NCBI RefSeq assembly: GCF_003315035.1
Contig: NZ_QNRE01000010.1
Location: forward strand, 62,001-126,000
DNA: 64,000 bases
Reading direction: 5' to 3'
Origin: Nocardia puris
GTDB lineage: Bacteria > Actinomycetota > Actinomycetes > Mycobacteriales > Mycobacteriaceae
Part shown: piece after piece, positions 59,380 through 64,000 of the stretch
Layout of the letters: every line of letters begins with the position of its first letter
Numbering within the stretch: position 1 is the first letter of the stretch
Notes under the pieces: generated by a model
What the model was told of the DNA's origin: nothing
What the model saw: only the letters and a program-made list of their open reading frames with translations
Database searches by the model: none
Translations under genes and position numbers: made by a program

Positions 59380-60756
59380 TTGGCTCGGACCGAGCAGTTG
59401 GCGACCGCTCGGCCACCGTCGGCCGTCGCCGACCAGGTGCGCAAGCATCTCGGCGGCCCCGCCACGGCCGCCGTGCGCGCCCAGCTCGACCCGGCCGATC
59501 TGCGGTCCTTCGCCGGTTCCTCCCCCGGCCGCTTGATTGCCATGAGTTTGCTCTTACTGCTGCTCTGCCTGACGGCGGGCGCGGTCACCTCCTCGACGGT
59601 GAACCATCGCCAGGACGCGCTGCACACCCTGCTGGCCGACACCGAACCCGACGCGCACTCCGCGCACCGCCTCTACACCTCGCTGTCGATCGCCGACGCC
59701 GCCGCCAGCACCGCCTTCATCGCGGGCGGGGTGGAACCGCAGGAGGTGCGCGACCGCTACACCCAGGCGATCGGCGAGGCGTCTGCCGAACTCGTCGCGC
59801 AGACCGCGCACACGGCCGGCTACGACGAGAGCGGCCCCGACGCCCAGCTGCGCACCGGCATCGCGACCGGCCTGCCCGTATACACCGGCCTGGTCGAGAC
59901 GGCGCGCACGAACAACCGGATCGGCTACCCGGTCGGCGCTGCGTACCTGAGCGAGGCGTCGCACCAGATGCAGACGACGCTGCTGCCGATGGCCGAGGAA
60001 CTGCACGACCACCGCGCCGAGGCCGTGCACGCCGCCCAGCGCGCGCACGTGCGCCCGCCGTGGACCGCCATCGCGCTGCTGATCGCGGCGCTCGCCGCGC
60101 TGGTGTGGGTGCAGACCCAGCTGGCCAAACGGTGGCGGCGTACCTTCAACGCCGGATTGTTGCTGGCCTCCGGCGCGGTGCTGATCCTGTTGGCGTGGAC
60201 GGTGATCGCCGGGTCGGTGTCGGCGGCGGCGATGATCAGCGGCCGCGACGAGGGCGCCGTGCCCGTCTCCCGTCTCACCGAGAGCCGCATCCTGACCCAG
60301 CAGGCGCGCGCCGCCGAGACGCTGAAACTGGTGCGCCGCGACGCCACCGGCGACTACGACCGCGTCTACGACACCAGCGTCACCCGGCTCGCCGAACTCC
60401 TCGACGGCCATCCCGCCGGCGCGCCCGCCGCCGAGGATCTGGCCAATGCCCGTGGGGCGCTGGACCGGTGGCGCGAATCGCACGCCCGCATGAACGAGGC
60501 GCTGGCGCGCGGCGATTTCACGGGCGCGGCGGCGGTGGCGACCGGACCGGGCGCGGCCCAGTCCACCGCGCACGTGCACGCGCTCGACCTGTCGCTGGAC
60601 AACGGCATCGAGGAGACGCGAAACGCGTTGCGCGGCGACATCTCCCGGGCCGTGCAGGTGCTGGACTTCCTCTCGCCGGGCGCGTTCGTCCTCGGTGTGC
60701 TCGCGGCCGCCGCCGTGGTGCTCGGCCTGTGGCCGCGACTGCGGGAGTACCGATGA
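59380..60756 (+). CDS. glnX: GlnX-like membrane sensor of the GlnH/PknG pathway
   Basis: A 458-residue membrane protein with a TTG start at 59380, chosen because GGAGG lies six bases before. Four hydrophobic segments: about 53-70 (IAMSLLLLLLCLTAGAV), about 225-245 (WTAIALLIAALAALVWVQ), about 263-290 (GLLLASGAVLILLAWTVIAG) and about 428-450 (PGAFVLGVLAAAAVVLGLW). Two helical extracytoplasmic domains lie between segments 1-2 and 3-4. In mycobacteria the homologue Rv0412c (GlnX) relays amino-acid binding by the lipoprotein GlnH to the cytoplasmic kinase PknG. glnH overlaps its stop by four bases and pknG follows, supporting the call. A -10-like TAAACT sits at 59331-59336. Confidence 0.9.
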   Translation: MARTEQLATARPPSAVADQVRKHLGGPATAAVRAQLDPADLRSFAGSSPGRLIAMSLLLLLLCLTAGAVTSSTVNHRQDALHTLLADTEPDAHSAHRLYTSLSIADAAASTAFIAGGVEPQEVRDRYTQAIGEASAELVAQTAHTAGYDESGPDAQLRTGIATGLPVYTGLVETARTNNRIGYPVGAAYLSEASHQMQTTLLPMAEELHDHRAEAVHAAQRAHVRPPWTAIALLIAALAALVWVQTQLAKRWRRTFNAGLLLASGAVLILLAWTVIAGSVSAAAMISGRDEGAVPVSRLTESRILTQQARAAETLKLVRRDATGDYDRVYDTSVTRLAELLDGHPAGAPAAEDLANARGALDRWRESHARMNEALARGDFTGAAAVATGPGAAQSTAHVHALDLSLDNGIEETRNALRGDISRAVQVLDFLSPGAFVLGVLAAAAVVLGLWPRLREYR

Positions 60757-61730
60757 GCGCCGCGCGCGGCCTGCTGGCCGCCGCCTCCGCCCTCGCGCTG
60801 CTGCTCACCGGGTGCGCCGACACCCGCGACACCGCCCACACCGAGAAGATCGCCACCTACACCGACCCGCCGCTGCCGGCGCAGGCGACACAGCTGCCCA
60901 GCGACGCGCCCCCGCCGCCGGAGACCGGCGAGGACTGCGGCGACCCGGCCGCGAGCCTGCGCCCGACCGGTGGTCGCGGCGCGCGCGGCCCCAGCCTGGA
61001 CGCCATCCGCGCCAGGGGCCGGCTGCTGGTGGGCCTGGACGCGGGCAGCAATCTGTTCAGCTTCCGCGACCCGATCAGCGGCGCCATCGTGGGTTTCGAC
61101 GCCGATATCGCCCGCGAGGTCGCGCGGGATCTGCTGGGCAGCCCGGATCTGGTGGAGTTCCGCAGCCTCGGTTCGGCCGACCGCGAGCAGGCTTTGCAGG
61201 ACCGCACCGTCGACATCGTCGCCAAGACCATGACGATCACCTGCGAGCGGCGCACCAAGGTCGCCTTCTCGACGGTGTACCTGCGCGCGGGCCAGCGCGT
61301 GCTGACCATGAAGAACTCCGGGATCGACGGCATCGCCGATCTGGCGGGCAAGCGGGTGTGCGTGGTCAGCGGCACCACCTCGCTGGACCGCATCCGCCGC
61401 GAACAGCCCGCCGCGACCGTGCTGACCGTGCCCACCTGGGCGGACTGCCTGGTGGTGCTGCAACAGCGCCAGGTGGACGCGGTGAGCACCGACGACTCCA
61501 TCCTGGCCGGGCTGGCCGCGCAGGACCCCTACACCGAGGTGGTCGGCGAGGCTATCAGCGTCGAGCCGTACGGCATCGGCATCACCAAGGGCAACGACGA
61601 TCTGGTGCGTTTCGTCAACGCCACGCTGGACCGGCTGCGCCGCGACGGCACCTGGACGACGATCTACAACCGGTGGCTCACCTCACTCGGCCCGAACCCC
61701 GGCCCGCCCGCACCCACGTACGAGGACTGA
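60753..61730 (+). CDS. glnH: Glutamate/aspartate-binding lipoprotein GlnH
   Basis: A 325-residue periplasmic-type solute-binding protein with a lipoprotein signal peptide: hydrophobic LLAAASALALLL and lipobox LTGC (Cys21). A Pro-rich spacer is followed by the type II binding fold (RGRLLVGLDAGSNLFSFRDP, GAIVGFDADIAREVARDLLG, MTITCERRTKVAFSTVYL, GKRVCVVSGTTS). It senses external amino acids and signals through GlnX. Start overlaps the glnX stop (ATGA); pknG begins six bases after its end. No ABC permease accompanies it, consistent with a sensing role. Confidence 0.93.
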   Translation: MSAARGLLAAASALALLLTGCADTRDTAHTEKIATYTDPPLPAQATQLPSDAPPPPETGEDCGDPAASLRPTGGRGARGPSLDAIRARGRLLVGLDAGSNLFSFRDPISGAIVGFDADIAREVARDLLGSPDLVEFRSLGSADREQALQDRTVDIVAKTMTITCERRTKVAFSTVYLRAGQRVLTMKNSGIDGIADLAGKRVCVVSGTTSLDRIRREQPAATVLTVPTWADCLVVLQQRQVDAVSTDDSILAGLAAQDPYTEVVGEAISVEPYGIGITKGNDDLVRFVNATLDRLRRDGTWTTIYNRWLTSLGPNPGPPAPTYED

Positions 61731-61736
61731 CGGCCG

Positions 61737-64000
61737 ATGACCATGCGATACCAGCCCTTTCCGCGACCGGAGGACCGGGACGCGCGCGGATCGGAGCCGC
61801 CGGAAGAAGCGCCGGCGACGGTGCGGTGGTCCGAGCCCGTCGGCGACCCGCATGCGACGCAGTTGAATCCGGCGTCGGCGCGAACCGGTGACGACGATCC
61901 GCACACCGAACCGATCCCGTCGACCGGCGCCGAGGAGCAACCCGGCACGGCCGCCGCGGATTTCGGCCCCGGCACCCAGCGCTCCGAACCGGATTCCGGT
62001 GCCGCGATGCGCACTTCGGGCCGCAGCGTGCGCACGGCCCGTTCCCGGCCGTCGGTGCGCAGGCTCGGCGGCGGACTGGTGCCGATCCCCACCGTGCCGC
62101 CCGCCGACCCGCGCGCGGCGGTGCTCACCGACCCGGTGGTGTCGGAGGGCAAGCGATTCTGCTGGCGCTGCGGCAATCCCGTGGGCCGCGCCACCGCCGT
62201 GCGCCCGGCGACAACGGTTGGCGTGTGCGAAACCTGCGAAGCCCCTTACGATTTCCGCCCGTCACTGCATCCGGGCGAAATGGTCTCGGGTCAGTACGAG
62301 ATCCAAGGGTGCCTGGCACACGGCGGTCTGGGCTGGATCTACCTGGCGATCGACCGGAACGTGAGCGACCGGTGGGTGGTACTCAAGGGCCTGCTGCACG
62401 CGGGCGACGCCGAGGCACAGGCCGTCGCGGTGGCCGAACGCCAATTCCTCGCCGAGGTGGCGCATCCCAGCATCGTGAAGATCCACAACTTCGTGGAACA
62501 CCCCGGCACCGACGGCGAACCGGTCGGCTACATCGTGATGGAGTACGTGGGCGGGCGTTCGCTGCGCGCGCTGCTCGACGCCCACCCGCGCCCGGAGCGG
62601 ATGCCGGTGGCCGAGGCCATCGCCTACGTGCTCGAGATCCTGCCCGCGCTGGACTACCTGCACTCCATCGGGCTCACCTACAACGACCTCAAACCCGATA
62701 ACGTGATGATCACCGAGGACCAGGTCAAACTCATCGACCTGGGCGCGGTGGCCACCATCGAGGCGTACGGAAACCTGTACGGCACCAGGGGTTTCCAGGC
62801 ACCCGAGATCGCGAAGACCGGGCCGACGGTCGCCTCCGACATCTACACCGTCGGCCGCACGCTCGCGGTGCTCACGCTGGACCTGCCGATGGAGCACGGC
62901 CGCTACCGCGACGGCATCCCCGACCCGGCTGACCATCCGGTGCTCGCGCGCTACGAGTTCTTCCACCGGCTGCTGCTCAGCGCCACCGATCCCGACCCGG
63001 CCCGCCGCTTCCCCTCGGCCCGCGCCATGGCCGCGCAACTCTCCGGCGTGCTGCGCGAAATCCTCGCACTGGACACCGGTTCCGAACATCCCCAGCTGTC
63101 CACGGTGTTCAGTCCCCAGCGCGCCAGCTTCGGCACCGAGGAACTGATCAGCCAGACCGACGCCTACGCCGACGGCGTCGGGCGCAGCCCGCTGCTCAAT
63201 GCCGCCGATATCGCCGCGGCACTGCCGATTCCATTGATCGACCCGTCCGATCCGGCCGCTCCGCTGCTGGCCGCCGTAGTGCACCCCGAACCCGAACAGG
63301 CGCTCGAAGCGCTGCGCGAAGCGCGCGACCGCGCCGAGACCGATTCCGAGAACACCCCGGAGACAGCGGAACTGGAGTTCACGCTCGCCGAGGCGCGGGT
63401 CCGGCTGGACATGGGCGAATCGGCGGCCGTGCTGTACCTGCTCTCCCGGCTGCCGCACTACGACTGGCGGGTCGACTGGTTCACCGGCCTCGCGGAGCTG
63501 CGCGAACAGAACTACGAGCGCGCCTACGACGCCTTCGACGCGGTGCTGCAGGTGCTGCCCGGTGAGATCGCCCCCAAACTCGCCCTGGCCGCCACGGCGG
63601 AACTCGTTCTGCAGCACTGGGATTCCGAGGACCGGGAGCAGTGGCGCAGCTACGCCGAGAAGTTCTACGCCACCGTCTGGCGCACCGACCGGGCCGTGGT
63701 GAGCGCCGCGTTCGGCCTCGCCCGCCAGCTCGCGGCCGACGGGCGCGTCCCCGACGCCGTCGCGGCGCTCGACGAAGTCCCGCCCACCTCACGGCATTTC
63801 ACGACCGCCCGCATGACGGCGGTCCTGCTGCTGCTCACCGCCGCCCCGGTCGCCGAACTCGACGAGGCGACCCTGCACTTGGCGGCCGCCCGCGTCCAAA
63901 CCCTCCCGCCCGGCGAGAACCGCGTCCTCCAGATGCGCGTGCTCGTCCTCGGCGCGGCCCTCGCCTGGCTCCAATCCGGCCACCAACCGAAACGCCCCAA
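61737..64000 (+). CDS. pknG: Serine/threonine protein kinase PknG (3'-truncated by window end)
   Basis: The first 754 codons of a soluble kinase that phosphorylates the FHA protein GarA/OdhI and so releases 2-oxoglutarate dehydrogenase in response to amino acids. N-terminal disordered region (1-135); rubredoxin-like zinc/iron knuckles CWRCG and CETCE (Cys142, 145, 164, 167); kinase domain about 185-440 with AHGGLGWIY loop, Lys217 in VVLKGLL, YNDLKPDN in place of HRD (Asp317) and DLG in place of DFG (Asp334). A TPR-rich C-terminal part follows. M. tuberculosis PknG is 750 residues, so only a few residues should be missing. Start ATG at 61737; the ATG at 61743 is an alternative. Confidence 0.96.
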   Translation, partial: MTMRYQPFPRPEDRDARGSEPPEEAPATVRWSEPVGDPHATQLNPASARTGDDDPHTEPIPSTGAEEQPGTAAADFGPGTQRSEPDSGAAMRTSGRSVRTARSRPSVRRLGGGLVPIPTVPPADPRAAVLTDPVVSEGKRFCWRCGNPVGRATAVRPATTVGVCETCEAPYDFRPSLHPGEMVSGQYEIQGCLAHGGLGWIYLAIDRNVSDRWVVLKGLLHAGDAEAQAVAVAERQFLAEVAHPSIVKIHNFVEHPGTDGEPVGYIVMEYVGGRSLRALLDAHPRPERMPVAEAIAYVLEILPALDYLHSIGLTYNDLKPDNVMITEDQVKLIDLGAVATIEAYGNLYGTRGFQAPEIAKTGPTVASDIYTVGRTLAVLTLDLPMEHGRYRDGIPDPADHPVLARYEFFHRLLLSATDPDPARRFPSARAMAAQLSGVLREILALDTGSEHPQLSTVFSPQRASFGTEELISQTDAYADGVGRSPLLNAADIAAALPIPLIDPSDPAAPLLAAVVHPEPEQALEALREARDRAETDSENTPETAELEFTLAEARVRLDMGESAAVLYLLSRLPHYDWRVDWFTGLAELREQNYERAYDAFDAVLQVLPGEIAPKLALAATAELVLQHWDSEDREQWRSYAEKFYATVWRTDRAVVSAAFGLARQLAADGRVPDAVAALDEVPPTSRHFTTARMTAVLLLLTAAPVAELDEATLHLAAARVQTLPPGENRVLQMRVLVLGAALAWLQSGHQPKRP

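Overview
The window is high-GC actinobacterial DNA, most likely from Nocardia or a close relative in the Mycobacteriales. Evidence: ATGA/GTGA-coupled genes and frequent GTG starts, ESX (type VII) secretion-type proteins, an LIP-family secretory lipase, a mymA-type operon, and the glnX-glnH-pknG cluster. From memory of the Mycobacterium tuberculosis map, the backbone matches the Rv0410c-Rv0423c region in inverted order: thiC(+), thiD(+), thiG-thiS-thiO(-), thiE(+), mutT3-like(-), glnX, glnH, pknG(+). Large accessory blocks interrupt it. No tRNA, rRNA, CRISPR array, insertion sequence or integrase was seen.

Layout. 1-2.9 kb: 3' part of a lipase gene, a strong hairpin, then thiC behind a TPP riboswitch. 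3.0-4.3 kb: two ESX-type proteins bridged by a 23-codon mini-ORF. 4.3-5.1 kb: a membrane protein. 5.3-25.3 kb: an 11-gene, tightly coupled minus-strand operon for a compact Pfa (polyunsaturated fatty acid synthase-like) megasynthase: PfaA-like KS-AT-ACP-KR-DH with a single ACP, a fused AT/double-dehydratase protein, a PfaD-type enoyl reductase, a hydrolase, two paralogous O-methyltransferases separated by a helical-repeat protein, a DUF4188 protein, a small protein and a MacB/FtsX-type ABC exporter. An AT-rich, dyad-rich 379-base control region separates it from a carotenoid-oxygenase gene (25.7-27.2 kb) and a VOC protein. 27.9-30.5 kb: a TetR repressor divergent from an epoxide hydrolase and an NAD(P)-binding protein, with a double operator between them. 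30.7-32.8 kb: a Zur-box-controlled COG0523 metallochaperone GTPase, then thiD. 32.9-39.9 kb: two divergent TetR genes, the second leading a mymA-like operon (SDR, acyl-CoA ligase, Baeyer-Villiger monooxygenase, lipase). 40.0-40.6 kb: a methyltransferase. 40.7-42.6 kb: a lower-GC RloA/RloB-type ATPase/TOPRIM pair, with the second gene frameshifted. 42.7-51.9 kb: an Atu/Liu-like acyl-CoA carboxylase operon. 52-55.2 kb: a small membrane protein, a class III cyclase and an ABC-2-like transporter. 55.3-58.1 kb: thiamine thiazole genes and thiE. 58.5-64 kb: a Nudix hydrolase and glnX-glnH-pknG, with pknG running off the end.

How the parts fit. ThiC and ThiD supply the pyrimidine half of thiamine. 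ThiO, ThiS and ThiG supply the thiazole half, and ThiE joins them. GlnH, GlnX and PknG form the known amino-acid-sensing branch that controls 2-oxoglutarate metabolism. The Pfa operon looks self-contained for building, reducing, methylating and exporting an unknown lipid-like product, although no phosphopantetheinyl transferase lies in the window. It sits between thiC and thiD, which are adjacent in M. tuberculosis, so it and its neighbours look like an accessory island. All family assignments come from reading motifs by eye; no database search was run.
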